Assembly: GCF_014905175.1 (NCBI RefSeq)
Contig: NC_057790.1
Span: 26,934,469-26,998,468 of the forward strand
Direction: 5' to 3'
Length of the DNA: 64,000 nucleotides
Origin: Aphidius gifuensis
Lineage: Eukaryota; Arthropoda; Insecta; Hymenoptera; Braconidae
Below the pieces are notes generated by a model. It had not been told where the DNA came from. It worked only from the letters and a program-made list of their open reading frames with translations, and searched no databases. The translations under genes and the position numbers were made by a program. Of the stretch, positions 38,791 through 51,900 are shown in pieces. Within the stretch, counting starts at the first letter, position 1, and the number at the start of each line of letters is the position of its first letter.

Positions 38791-39395
38791 TTATGGTGAT
38801 TAGAGTGTCATTGAAAAATCAATAAATATTATTAAAATCATTGACAATATTTTTTTTTTTTTTAGTTAAATAATTAAATTATTATTTTCCTTTAAAAGTT
38901 GACTGTTTTTTTTTTCTTTTAATTTTTTTGATTATATTTGTAAAATTTATTAAAATAAAATAATAAAATTATCGAATTATCCATTTTATTCAGGGCGTTT
39001 CGAATATTTTTTAAATTATTAAATACATGTTAATTAATTGTTTATAAAAATTAATAATTTTACAAAATATTTATTCTTATAAACAAAAAAATTAATCAGT
39101 CGTTATTGTTTTCGATTTTTTTTTTTTGGTTTAAAATATCCGTCAGTATGAATTATTTATAAATAAAAAATATCAACTCTGTATTATTATTATCATAAAA
39201 ACTTTATACTTGTTTAAAGTTTCGCTTGTTTTTTTGTTTTTTCTAACTTTAAATAATTATTTTTAAAAACTAATATTAAACCTAATACTGAGCGATCTGT
39301 TGACCTGACAAGGCCACTGATCGACAAGTCAATTTATCATTTTTTTATTTGTAATTTATCAATATAACATACCCAAAAAATTTATTAATAATACT
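38500..39395 (-). repeat. Dispersed ~1 kb AT-rich repeat, copy B
   Basis: Reverse complement of copies A (20370-21130) and C (43905-44570), covering the full length seen in either. It overlaps the right direct repeat and ends just before the Lrig stop codon, so it probably forms part of the Lrig 3' UTR. Confidence 0.8.
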
Positions 39396-39460
39396 TTTTT
39401 TTTCTTTTCATATATATCTATAGCCACTTCTTTATTAGACACTATTATCATTATGAATGT

Positions 39461-42400
39461 CTACTCCCAATGATTGTCCATTTTATGATTCCGTTGATGA
39501 TTTGTATAGCAAAGAAGTGGATCCTCACCAGTCACTGTTAATTCATTTTCCGTATTAATCACACAAGATCTCATTTCTTCTGTTGAATAAATTAATAAAA
39601 AAGCATATTAGCAACAAATAAATAATTAATAAAAATCAAATTTCCAAATAGAAAATAAATTAAATTACCTGGTAAACAAAGTTGTAGTGGATCATTTGTA
39701 GGATTAGTACTATCACCAGTTCCACTATCTTTACTATGTTGTGAAGTTGAATCAAGATATAATTGTGCTTTCATTGTACCATCAACATGAAGTGGTGTTG
39801 TATTTGTTGTTGCTAATATTGACGTAGTGGCATTATTATTATTGGTATTATTTTTATTATGTGATGCATTAACTCTTCTTGTTTGATAAATAATAACAAC
39901 CCAAATAATTGATGTACCAACAGCACAACATACAACAGCAATAACAAGTAATCCCAACATATCATCACCATTGACAATTGTTGATGGTGCTGGATTAATT
40001 GTTAATGTTGATGCACCAACAACACGTCCAAGTGAATTTGACATTTCACATTCATAATTACCAGCATCAGATATTATTGTATTAACAATAATTAATAGCT
40101 GATCTTCAGCTGTAAAAAAATGTCTTTCAGTTGCTTGTAATGGATTATTATTTTTTTTCCATGTTAATTTTGGTCTTGGTGAACCACTAGCCATACATTC
40201 AAGTACAACTGAACCACCAGCAACAATTTCTTTATTTTCCATTGGTTTAACAAATGATGGTGTTTCTAATATTGTTAATGATGCATTTGCAACAATTAAA
40301 CCAGCTAAATTTTGTGCTGTACATGAATACACACCACTATCAGCTGTTTTAACATCAACAATAAATAATACAGGGTCTGTTGGCATCATGTGCATTCTTC
40401 TTTCTCTTGCTGCTGGAAAATCATTACCACCATCTTTTTGCCATGCAATTTGTGGTGATGGTTGTCCCTCAGCTGAACATTCAAGTTTTGCTGTACTACC
40501 AGCAGATGCTCTAATATCATGTGGTATTGTTTTAAATCTTGGATAAACCAATACATTAATTTTAGCTTTTGCTGAGTATGATGTACCATATGTATTTGAT
40601 ACCATACATTGATATTTACCAGCATTACCATGTTTAACATTAACAAGATTTAAAGTTGATGTTGCTTCAGTTGTACCTTTACCAGATGCTGTTACAACTG
40701 TTTCAACTTGATGTTTTCTAACTTCAACATTTTCATGTTTCCAGGTAAAATATAATGGTGTATCAGCAGTACTTGTTGCACGACATGTCAATGTAACATT
40801 ATCACCTTTAATACCCATTTTACTAACTGGTTCTTCAATGATTATTGGTTTTGGAAATTCATCACATGTAAAATTAGCATGATGTAACTCAATTAAATGT
40901 TGTCCTTTTAACCAATGTGGATAACCACAACGTACTGTTTTAGCATCAGAATAAATATGTTCACGTAGCCATGCACTTAGCCATTGTAAACCACAATCAC
41001 AAACTAGTGCTCCTGTATTCATATTTAGCTTGCTTAATTGTGGTATTGATGTAAATGCATTTTCTTGGATACTTGTTATATTATTACCAAGTAAATCAAG
41101 TTCTTGCAACAAAGCCAAACCATTAAATGCATTTGAATTTATTGATTTAATTTGATTATGTGCTAGGCCAAGTTTCAACAATTTACGTAGTGGAATAAAT
41201 GCACCACTAACACCAGTCATATCTTCAATCATTGCTGATATTCTATTTGTATTTAGATCAAGAACTTGAAGACTTGGTGTTGTTGTAAATGTTGCATCCG
41301 ATATATATGTTATTTTATTATGATCTAGCTTTAATTTTTCGAGTTTTAAAAGATACTCAAATGTTCCACGATCAATTGAAGTCAATTGATTGCTTGATAA
41401 ATCAAGCTCACGAATTTCTTTACACCATTCCCATGCTAATGGCTCAATTGTACTTATTTTATTTTTCGATAATGTCAATTTACGTAAACTATCAAGACCA
41501 AATAAACTTCCTTTTTTAACAACAGTCAAGTTATTAAAATCTAATTGTAATATTATCAGTGTTTTTAATGGCCAAAATGCACCATCATCAATTGTATCAA
41601 TTTTGTTTCTTTTTAATTTTAATTCTTCGAGGTTTATTAAATTTTTAAATATTAAACCATGTATTTGCTGTAAATCATTACGATTTAACTCTAGTAATTT
41701 TAAGTTTGTTAAATTACCAAACACACCAGTTACTAATTGTTTGATGCTATTTTTATTTAAACGTAGCTCTTCAAGGTAAGTTAAATTATCAAAATAACCT
41801 AAGGATATATCAGATATTTCATTATTGTTTAAATTTAATTTCGTTAGCTTATTCGATTTTGAAAATTTCGAATCATTTAAAATGGTTATTCTGTTGTTTG
41901 ATAAATCAAGATTTTCTAGGTTTGTCATTTTATTTATTACACCTCCGTCAATTGACACAATGTCATTGTGAGAAATTGTCAAATCATTTAAATTAACAAG
42001 TGCTGATAAATTTGGTAATTTTTTTAATGAATTTTTGTTAACTCTCAGTTCAGTAAGACTTGAAAATTTTGGTAATGATGATGTAAAATTATCTTGTAAT
42101 TTATTTGAACTAATATCCCTAAAAACAAATAAACAATTAATTAATTGATTAATTAATTTAAGTATTTAAATATTGTCTCGAATGATAATAAACTTACAAT
42201 TTTTTTAATTTATTTAAGCTATTAAATGCCTCGAAATCCAAATTAACAATACTATTATCCTTGAGTTCTCTAAAACAATTAACAACAATTAATAAATCAA
42301 TTAATAATTATTATTAACAAGCCTAAATGATATTAAATAAAATTCTTACAATATTTCAGTCCAAGGTGGTAATCCACTAGGTAATCCAACAAGTTGAAGT

Positions 42401-42597
42401 CCGCTACAATCAACAACATTACCAAGGCAAGCACACTCAACTGGACATTGTCCACCAGGTTGTTTGCCATCTCCAGGCACTCCAAAAACTTGTGGTAAAT
42501 TTGTAAAACCACCAATAATTAAATACACTATACCAAACCACAAATAAAATGTTTTTTTATTTATTAAAAATAACGACAAACTAAACGTGGCACTCAT
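39461..42597 (-). CDS. Lrig: Leucine-rich repeat and Ig-like domain transmembrane protein (Lrig)
   Basis: Exons 42597-42350, 42269-42198, 42118-39669 and 39579-39461; about 962 residues. A hydrophobic signal region (FYLWFGIVYLIIGG) precedes an LRR N-cap (CPVECACLGNVVDC). About 14-15 LRRs follow, one encoded by the 72-nt second exon, then an LRR C-cap (CDCGLQWLSAWLREH) and three C2-type Ig domains (NAGKYQCMVSN, DSGVYSCTAQN, DAGNYECEMSN). The transmembrane helix is at about 826-850 (LLVIAVVCCAVGTSIIWVVI), and a short cytosolic tail is completed by the last exon. Family role: Lrig proteins sit at the cell surface and modulate receptor tyrosine kinase and BMP signalling; the fly homologue is lambik. 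The order and number of domains is diagnostic. Confidence 0.94.
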
Positions 42598-43744
42598 TAT
42601 CAATAAATATCAATTTACAATTTTTGTCTCCTGGGACTATTTACATATCCACCCACTCTATTAATTATTATTAATAATATTTTCAACTCATAAACAACAC
42701 ATAACACAATAAACAAAAAAAAAAAAAAAACACTATTATTTAATAATTAAATAATCCGTATCCATAATTGTTATGCCAATTAAAATTGTAAACAAATATA
42801 TCCATTACTGTCAGCTAATAACCAAGGGCCAATAATAGACACATAACTATTATTATTATTATAAATAATATAATTTTAAATAACACAAACACATACACTT
42901 TTTTGGAGTAAAAATTATTTTCAATTTATATATTTTAACTTGAAGCTAGGAGTCTCTCTAGGAGCGTCTCTGTGAATAATTTTATGGATTTTTTTTTTTT
43001 TATTATATTTATTCTATTTTAGAGAATTGGCGGTTGTTTGTCTCTTTTTTTTTTCTCCTCGATAGGAGCTTATAGGGACGCTATAAGATGTCGGACAAGT
43101 TTGAGACCAGTTTTCTTGAATACATACTATTCTTTCCACCTCCCTCCCCCCAGCTCCTATCTCACTCACTCTCTTTGGATATATTCAACAATAAATCCGT
43201 CTCACACCTCGCGACACGCCGGATACGCTCCACAGTTCGCACTATTTTTATTTTCTTTCTTTTTATTATAATTTTTTTTTTTTATATGGGTATTCTTATT
43301 TCTTTTCTATTCGTTTCGTTTTATTATTGTATTTTTTTTTTTTTTTCTATGGATTGAGCCTTTTGTGGGATTCCGAGAAGGACCAAGGAAAGCACGACAG
43401 GATTTAAATCAGGGAGACTGACTGCCTACTCTTTTTGGCGTGTTTTTGTCTGGGATTTTTTTTTATTATTATAAAACATGTACGATGTTTAACAATGTGT
43501 AAGTGTTATTATTATTTCTGTTTTTGGTATTGTCTGGGGATGCTGTATGTGAATGTATGTACCATTTTTAATACGAAGCAATACGAAGTTGCCGTTTACG
43601 GTGTGGACTGGAGCAACCAGCCACCCAATGATCCCCCCAATATAAAAAAAATTCACTTGATCAACAGAGAGAGATTATTTTATATTCAATTATCACAAGG
43701 GAGATAAAATATTACGTGTATTTTTTATTTTATTTTTTTATTAG
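42598..43744. other. Upstream region of Lrig
   Basis: Probably Lrig promoter and 5' UTR; the part at 43020-43240 and 43370-43640 is less AT-rich than average. ORFs at 43038-43357 and 43435-43707 are short and show no recognisable domain, so they were not called genes. Confidence 0.35.
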
Positions 43745-43845
43745 AAGAAGATGAAAAAGAAGCTTTAGCATTCACCACTGGGAGTGCAGCTATCGCGATT
43801 GATACGAAATGGCTGCAAACAGCTGCAAAAAGCGCTGAAATTTAA
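43745..43845 (+). other. Possible orphan terminal exon
   Basis: After an acceptor-like TTTTTTATTAG, 33 codons read EEDEKEALAFTTGSAAIAI then DTKWLQTAAKSAEI before TAA. Base composition is balanced and the residues look protein-like, unlike random AT-rich ORFs. No upstream exon was found, and a dispersed repeat starts 60 bp later, so it may be a remnant carried with the repeat. Confidence 0.25.
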
Positions 43846-43904
43846 AATTAAATAATCTCGATAAAATCAGGAAAAAAAAATTTTTAAATAGTAATTATAT
43901 AGAT

Positions 43905-44570
43905 GATATTTTTTTTATTTATAAATAATTCATACTGACGGATATTTTAAACCAAAAGAAAAAATCGAAAACATTAACGACTGATTAATTTTTTTGTTTA
44001 TAAAAATAAATATTTTGTAAAATTATTAATTTTTATAAACAATTAATTAACATGTATTTAATAATTTAAAAAATATTCGAAACACCCTGAATAAAATTAA
44101 TAATTCGATAATTTTATTATTTTATTTTAATAAATTTTACAAATATAATCAAAAAAATTAAAAAAAAAAAAAACAGTCAACTTTCAAAGGAAAGTAATAA
44201 TTTAATTATTTAACTAAAAAAAAAAAATGAATATTGTCAATGATTTTAATAATATTTAATGATTTTTCAATGACACTCTAATCACCATAATAATTATTAA
44301 AAAAAAAAAAAGAAATAGGGAAAAAAATAATGCCAACAATTTACAATGAAAATTCAATAATTAAAATAAATAATAGTATTTTTTGACAGAATAATTATTA
44401 ATTATTGCTTTGTTGTATTTTAAGTTTAAAAAATAAAAACAATTTACCAGTTGAATTATTTTCAAAAAAATTTTAACTCTGTTAAAAATAATAATGAGTG
44501 TTTATTGTAAATACTGAGGCAGTTTATTGATCAGATTGGCTTTAATTATAATTATAAGCTGAAAAAGAAA
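43905..44570 (+). repeat. Dispersed ~1 kb AT-rich repeat, copy C
   Basis: Matches the downstream two-thirds of copy A from TTCATACTGACGGATATTTT, and extends further, through AAATACTGAGGCAGTTTATTG to GCTGAAAAAG, where it matches the start of copy B and the end of the left direct repeat. The upstream third is missing. No coding capacity. Confidence 0.8.
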
Positions 44571-45411
44571 AAAACAATTACAAAATTAAATTTTAAATAA
44601 ACAAGCACATGAATTATTTTCGTTTTTTGGTATTTAATAACATGTATTTTTTAATAATAATATGTACATTTTTTTATTGTTTTATAGAAGTCAAATAATT
44701 ATTATTTCGTTTGTTGTCGCTTTTTTTTTTAAATTATTTTTTTTCCATCGTAAATCTAGTGTATTCTAATTTTTGTCAACAAATCACTATGTCACAGCTC
44801 AATTTTATTAATTTATTATTCCGTTTTTATTAAACCACGTGTTATATATCAATGTTAATTTGATAAAATATTACTTGACTTAATAATATATTTACTGGTT
44901 ATCATTATTTTTCGTTTTTTAATTAATTATATAATTATCCTTTTTTTTTTATTTAAATACTAATAAGCCATGCATAAAATATTGTGTGAATATATATATT
45001 ATAACTAAATATAATTGTTCAAGTGTTTTTGTTGTTTTCACAACATATAGCAGCGTGCAGCAATTTCATGAATTTATCACAACTGGTCATCAAAATAATG
45101 CGTTCCGCTTTCACATCTGTTAAATTATATTTTAGCTATTTTAAATTTATAAATATCATTTATTTCGCACCGAAAAACTTTCTCTAAATAATATTCGACA
45201 GCTTGAGATGAGATTAAATAAAGCTACTAAAATGATAAAAAAATATTTCCAAATATTCATATATCTATCTGATGATTAATCAAAAAAATAAAAAGAAAAA
45301 GCTAATTATTATTATCATATAAATATAATTAATTTTGTTGTTTTCTTCTTGTTAAAATATTTTGAATATTTTACATTCAGTGATGTTGTTGATAAATTGT
45401 ATATAAAATAT

Positions 45412-45998
45412 CTAAGTTGTTGGATGATAAGAATTAATAAGTGCAGCATCAACCGGTTCCATACATGATGGACAAGTCAATGATCTCAGCAACCAGTCAT
45501 CAATACATGTCTCATGATAAGTATGCATACACGGTAATATTTTGATAGCTTCCCCAATTGTTAATTCGATCATACATATAACGCATTCACATTTTTTATT
45601 ACCATTATATTTACGTGTTGGTAAATGTTGAATAAGACCAAGTCGTTTAGCAATACGTACTTGCTCTTCTTCATTGACTGATGTTGAATTAACATTACTT
45701 CCATTATTACCAATAACAATACCACCAATACTATGACCAAAGCCAACACTTGATTCAGTTAATCTCATATTTCTACCAATTCCTGGATAACGTGAGTCAA
45801 TTATTTCCTGTAACAACAACAAAATGATACATCAACATCATCATCCATTTATTTTTACATTTAACTTACATTATAAGGCATTGCTTGTGATCCAATTGTA
45901 TCCTGTGATAAACTTCCAGTCAATGCTGGATCTGGATTATTACTCAGCAGTGTTGCATTATCTGTTTGTCCACCACTTCCTTTTAAACAATTACCCAT
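45412..45998 (-). CDS. RNF11: RING-finger E3 ubiquitin ligase RNF11
   Basis: Two exons, 45998-45870 (43 codons) and 45807-45412, phase 0; 174 residues. The N-terminus MGNCLK carries the N-myristoylation glycine and adjacent palmitoylatable cysteine typical of RNF11. The block EEEQVRIAKRLGLIQHLP and the RING-H2 domain (CVICMIELTIGEAIKILPC, MHTYHETCIDDWL, CPSCMEPVDAAL) match RNF11 closely. The PPPY motif that vertebrate RNF11 uses to bind NEDD4-type ligases is not visible; the corresponding linker has only QAMPYN and RYPG. Family role: endosomal regulator of ubiquitin signalling, TGF-beta and NF-kB pathways. A less AT-rich patch at about 46740-46850 is a likely promoter. Confidence 0.95.
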
Positions 45999-48866
45999 TT
46001 TTTTCTTAATTATTTCCTTCAACAAGGAAAACAATTTAAATAATGTTTGTTTATTTTTAATATTGACTTATCAATTTTTATAATAATACAATTAATTTTG
46101 AGCAGTTTAGCTGCTCATAAAATAAGCTATTAATTTTAACAGCTCTTTAAGTTTGACATGTTATTGTCATTTTTTTTTTATTTTTGTTATTTTTTTTTCA
46201 ACTGGTAAACAAACTCGATTACAAATAAACTTGATATATTTATTTATTTTTTACATGCTAGATGATATAAAATCACCAAGTATCATCTCATTATTTATCT
46301 TATTTATTTGTCAGAGTGTGTCGTCACCAGCTGACTGATTGACTGACTATTATTATTATCAATTTAATGCGATGTTCTTTTTTTTTTTTTGTTTTTTTAG
46401 ACACACTACTACGACCAGCTGATGTCTTGGCAAAATAACATAGTTAAAATAATAGCTATCATTTGTAGTTTGAGGTAATAATTATACCTAGATGATGACA
46501 TTTGTTTGGCTATTGTTGTTCACCATCACAGTCATCAACAAGAACATTTTAACACACTGGAAATTTATTTAATTAATATTTAAATTAATTATTTATATCT
46601 TGTAGCTTGTGGTGTCTGATGAAACCATAAAAAAACAATCACTAAAATGCTAATTTAATTTATAAATCAATTTTGATATTTTTTTTTTTTTTAATGTAAA
46701 CACAACACAATTTGTTTATTCAAATATTATAAATTTAGATGACTCTATTTTTTAGCTCATTTGTGAGACGCTCCATTTTAGATGGACACCATGAGACCAG
46801 AGACTCCAAGGCTGCCTTTGTCTCTGATTTTGTTTTTTTTTACAATCTGCGATTGTGGATTTTCGTATACGACAATATACGAATCTTAAATATAAATTTT
46901 ATTCGAGTTTTTTTTTTTTTTTTGTATTTTTTTATACTGGATTATGACTCGTCGCAGTAAAAATATATTTTTTTTTTTTTTTGTCTTTTTTTTTATTGTT
47001 ATTATGAGTTTTTTTTTCTCTCTCTTTTTTTTTGTTGTTGTTTTTTTTTTTAGAAGTGTATATTTTCTGCATTACCGATTATCGATAAAAATTTAAAAAT
47101 TCAAAATTAGAAGATTTAAAAAAATATAATTACGATTTGTTGAAAAAGAAAGCAGCAATTATAGGTTGTTCAAAAAAAATTTTAAATAATTAATAAAATT
47201 ATGCTTATTGGTTTTTTAATTTAAAATTTTTGTTTTTTTTATTATGTAAATATTTATTAGTTCTATTAAGTTGATGGAATTAAAATTATTTAAAATTCTT
47301 TGGGAGTTGATTGTTTAATTATTATTAATTAATTAAAATGTAAGGGTGGAGACAGGCTGGACTTTTTTAATTTTAAACATTTATAAATTATTTTTTTTTA
47401 AAGTTGAAGAAGATAATTCTTTGGAGAAATAGAAGTGATGAATTAAATGCAATTATTAAAAAATAGACTGGACCAAACTGGAGATAAAAAACCTAAAGAT
47501 AAAAAACCAGGAAAAATTCATTAGTTTTCCATAGTTATTTTGCTGAATGTCAAACAAGAAACAGCAGTCGAAATTCTATGGTATACTTTTTGACATAATG
47601 AGCAATAATTAATTTAAGAATGAATTATATTGTTTGTTTTAACAATTATTTATAACAACTTAAGTTGAATGAATTATATCATACGTTTTCACGGGGGTCT
47701 TGATAATTATGAGTATTAATGATGAGCTAATAAAATAGCAGCATTTAAAACAACAGTCAAATACCACTTAAAAAACAAAAATAAAAATAAAAAACAAAAA
47801 AAAAAATTTTTAATTAAATTTATTTATAACTTTTAAAACAACAAATTTATTATAAACTTATCCTGGCAAAAAAAAAATTTCTCCGATTTTCTCCGATTTT
47901 ACAAAACCGGAAAAATTCGAAAAAACAATCGGAGAAAGTTCGAGAGAAAATGCGGACGGACGACAATCAGAGTAAATCAAAAAAATATCGGAGAAAAATT
48001 TTCCCCAGAATAATTATCTCCTTTTGCAATAAATTCTTAAATTTGCAATGTTTTTTTATTTAAAAAAACAAGTAAAATAAATAAATAGAATTATTTTTTT
48101 TTTTTTTTAATAAATAAAATTATAATCTACATTAAGCATATAATAAAAAAAAAAATTTCCAAGTATTCTAATTCAATAATAAATATGTATTTAGATAAAC
48201 TAGAAAAAAATTTTTTTTTTCTTGAATTCTCGTAATTTTGATAAGTTAAAAAAAATATATTTATACATAATAATATATACATGTATAATAAAATGAATGA
48301 ATAAAAAAAAAAAAAAATGATTTCGTCAAATTCCGAGTGATAACATTTACATTAGGATATATTTAATCTTATCTTAAAAACGATGACTTTCAGCCCCTTT
48401 GACCAAAGATCTTGGGTGTTTTATTTTCATCTCATGTTAACTTATATTTTCCCTCGTTGAATTATTGTATATTTTATTAAAATGATAGACCTTTGGAGCC
48501 GTTTACAAGCAAAGCATGAGGTCAAACATTGAGAACTTGGATGAGATCTCATTCTTATTTATCATTAGTTTTCAACGAGACACCAAACGATCATGTAATG
48601 ATCCAACAACATTGAGCAATGAAAAAAAATTATATATTTTAAACTACATTAATTTAAAAGTTGATTAAACATTAGTTAATTCATTAATAATATAAACATT
48701 TTACAAGAGAAAGAGAGAAAAAGAGAGCGAAAAAAAAAAAGAGTGAGTGAAGTTGAGGGGAACACAGGAAGTGCTTGGGGGACAAAAACAAAATATATAT
48801 CATTTAGTCTTGTTGGTATTTTAAATGATAGCATTTTGCGTATTATTAGTTGATCCAATTAGACAG
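45999..48866. other. Intergenic region between RNF11 and the lipid carrier gene
   Basis: Divergent intergenic DNA. The patch at 46740-46850 (on the minus strand it reads CCATCTAAAATGGAGCGTC) could be the RNF11 promoter. A palindromic CTCCG element lies at 47861-48010. The patch at 48690-48785 is purine-rich. No gene found. Confidence 0.4.
47861..48010. repeat. Small inverted-repeat element with CTCCG ends
   Basis: The left end TCCTGGCAAAA then AATTTCTCCGAT is mirrored by the right end ATCGGAGAAAAATTTTCCCC then AGA. The interior repeats CTCCG/CGGAG words and is clearly less AT-rich than its surroundings. Length about 150 bp, no ORF; fits a MITE-like element. Confidence 0.45.
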
Positions 48867-48874
48867 TATAAATA
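48867..48874 (+). promoter_or_regulatory. TATA box of the apolipophorin-type gene
   Basis: TATAAATA 54 bp before the start codon at 48921, giving a predicted transcription start near 48897 and a very short 5' UTR. A strong TATA box is expected for a highly expressed fat-body gene. Confidence 0.55.
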
Positions 48875-48920
48875 TTATCACTGTTGAATAACAATAATAT
48901 AGTGAATAAATAAAATAATC

Positions 48921-51900
48921 ATGAAGTCTCGCCAATATTTGGCAGGCTTTTTGCTCATTCAGTTTATCATATCATCTGGAAGTAAGTAGTTTGATCAAAC
49001 ACAACTTGCACAGTTGTAATTATGATTAATTAATTATTAAGATTTTACTAAATATATATTTTTATATTTTAAATTAATGATTGATATGATTTTTAATTAA
49101 ATTAATATTTTATGAATTTTATTAACAAGTTAAAATATTCTAAAATTACAATTTAACATTTCTTTTTTTTTTACCATTAAAAGATGTTAATTAAATAAAA
49201 TTAAAAAAATATTTAATCTGAGAAATTAATATTTGAATTGTTTAATAAATATTAGATGTTTATTTTATATTTTTTTTGGATATTAATTTTTTAGTATACA
49301 AAATAATAAATGTTGATTTATTTTGATAAAATATATTGAAAAATATTACGTTTTATTTTTTTAACTGTGCAATGGTTAAAAAAAAAATAATGAATAATTT
49401 TTTAGAGTTAAAATAAAAATAAAAATACAAATAATTAATTAATAATTATATAAATGAATAACTAAATCATTAAATAGTTAAAAAAATAAATAAATAAAAA
49501 ATTTAAAAACTCAGTAGTTGAATAAATGAATAAACAGTTGAATAACTTATTAAATAAATTAATAAAAAAATAATTAAATAGTCAAATAGTTGTATAAATA
49601 TTCAATTGAATGATTAAATTTATTTTTCAAATTTTTCAACAGTCGCTGGAGAAGTATGTGGACGAATGCAATGCAAAGGTAAATATTATATTAATTTTTT
49701 TTCTATAAAAATATAAAAATAATACAAATAGAAAATACCAATAAATAATTAATAAATTAATAAACAGTGGGAGGAACAGCCAAGTTCAAGTATACCGAGG
49801 GAACAATTTATCGTTATCATCACAGTGTCAATGTGAGTCTAAATTTAGGAAGAGACTCAACATCATCAAATTTATATATTGAATCAACAGTGTCAATTGA
49901 ATTTTTATCAGCATGTGAAGCTGATTTACGTATAACTGAATCAAGTATTAACCAATATATACGTGAAAAATATGAAACTGAATTTCCCGATCGTGCTGAA
50001 TCTGAATTTAAAGAAAAACTTGAAAAATATAGTTTACGTTTTGCATTTGAAGATGGACATGTACATGAATTATGTCCAAGTAAAAATGAAGCAATATGGG
50101 CACTTAATATTAAACGTGGTATATTATCAATGCTACAAAATACCATGAAAAGATTTGATGTTGATCATAAAAATACTGAGCTTGATGTTAATGGTATTTG
50201 TGATACAACATATCGTCTTCATGAAGCAAGAAAAACAAGTTTAATTGTTAATAAAATTAAAGATCTTGCTGGTTGTACAAATCGTGGTAAACATTTATCA
50301 ATATTACAATCATATGGTTACAATATAAATCCTCGTTCACGAGCTGAAAATAATCTTCTTAAATCAACGACAAATTGTGAAATTGTTATTGATCATAATA
50401 TTTATCAAAGTGTTACATGCAAAGAATCACATTTATTCCGTCCACTATCAAATGGTAATGCTGCTGCACAAACAACAATTCACTCGAGTATTGTACTCTT
50501 TGAAGAATCACCAAAAACATTTGATGAATTTTTTGATGATGATCAACAATCATCTGGACGTGACACAGTCCCGACAAATCTTCTTTATGATCATTCATCT
50601 GAAATAACATCAGTCACTAAAACATCACATGGTGAACTAAGAACATCAATTGATCTTCTAAAAAGTATGTGTAGCCTTGGATCAGGTGGTCAACTTGATC
50701 AAACATTTTCCGAGTCTTTCACTAAATTTATTTACTCAGCAAGATACTTGGATTATCCATCATTGTCACAACTTTTAGCACGTGCAAATGGCCTTTGTTT
50801 TGGTGGAAAAAAACATATACTTGATGCGTTACCATTTATTGGAAGTAGTGCTGCTATTAAAGTGATGCGTGACATGATGATTAAACGTACAATTGATCAT
50901 GAACGTTCAAATTCATGGATGACAGCAATCGCTCTTGTTCCTCGACCTGACATTGAAACTGTCTCAGCATTGTTGCCACTTTTGGAAATTGAAAGAGAAA
51001 TACCAGAAGCACATTTGATATTGATTTATTCATCAGTTGTTCGTGCATTTTGTGAAAATGAAGTTACATCAAATAAATGGAAAAAACAAACAAATGGATT
51101 TTTCATTGATAATAATTGTTTGGCAATTAAAGAGACAGGAATTGAAAAGTTTATATCAAGACTTGAAGATACTATTGAGAAAGGATGTAGTCCAAGACCA
51201 CATGAATCAGATGAAGACAACAGAAGAACACTTGAAGCATTAAAAGCCATTGGTAATATGGGAATTGAAACTAAAAAAATTCTTAAATTATTACAAGTTT
51301 GTGTTGAAGATGAAGGTAGCTTTTTATCAATGGATATTAAAATTGCTGCTATTGAAGCTCACAGAAGATTACCATCATGTCAAGCAACTCGTGATGAATT
51401 ATTTCTTCCTTATTATAGAAATTTTACACTTGATCCAGAATTTAGAATTGCCTCGTATCTACAAGTGATGCGTTGTCCAGATTATAATGTTGTTAAAGTA
51501 ATAAAAACAGCTCTGAGAGATGAACCAGTTAATCAAGTTGGCTCATTTGTTTGGAGTCATTTGACAAATCTTCTTGAGTCATCATCACCAACGAGAATTG
51601 AAATTCAAAGTCTTTTAAGTGATCGTGATCTTGGTGATAAATTTAATAGTGATGCTAGAAAATATTCAAGAAATTATGAAACTTCATTTTTCTCGGAGGA
51701 ATATAATGTTGGAGGAACGATGCAAATTAATGTTGTATTTTCAGCAAAATCATATGTACCAAGAACACTAACAATGAACATGAGTCTAGATTTATTTGGT
51801 GAATCTGTTAATGTTTTAGAGACAAGTGTTAGACTTGAGGGTATTGAACATTATGCAGAGAAATTCTTCGGTCCAAATGGTCCACTTGCAAATGAAAAAA

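Noticed and set aside
43038..43707. Three plus-strand ORFs upstream of Lrig.
   Set aside because: Short, hydrophobic through poly-T, no domain; more likely Lrig promoter or 5' UTR.
51026..51250. Minus-strand and alternate-frame ORFs inside the lipid-carrier exon (also at 49820, 50413, 52034 and 52418).
   Set aside because: They are shadows of the long real frame on the plus strand.
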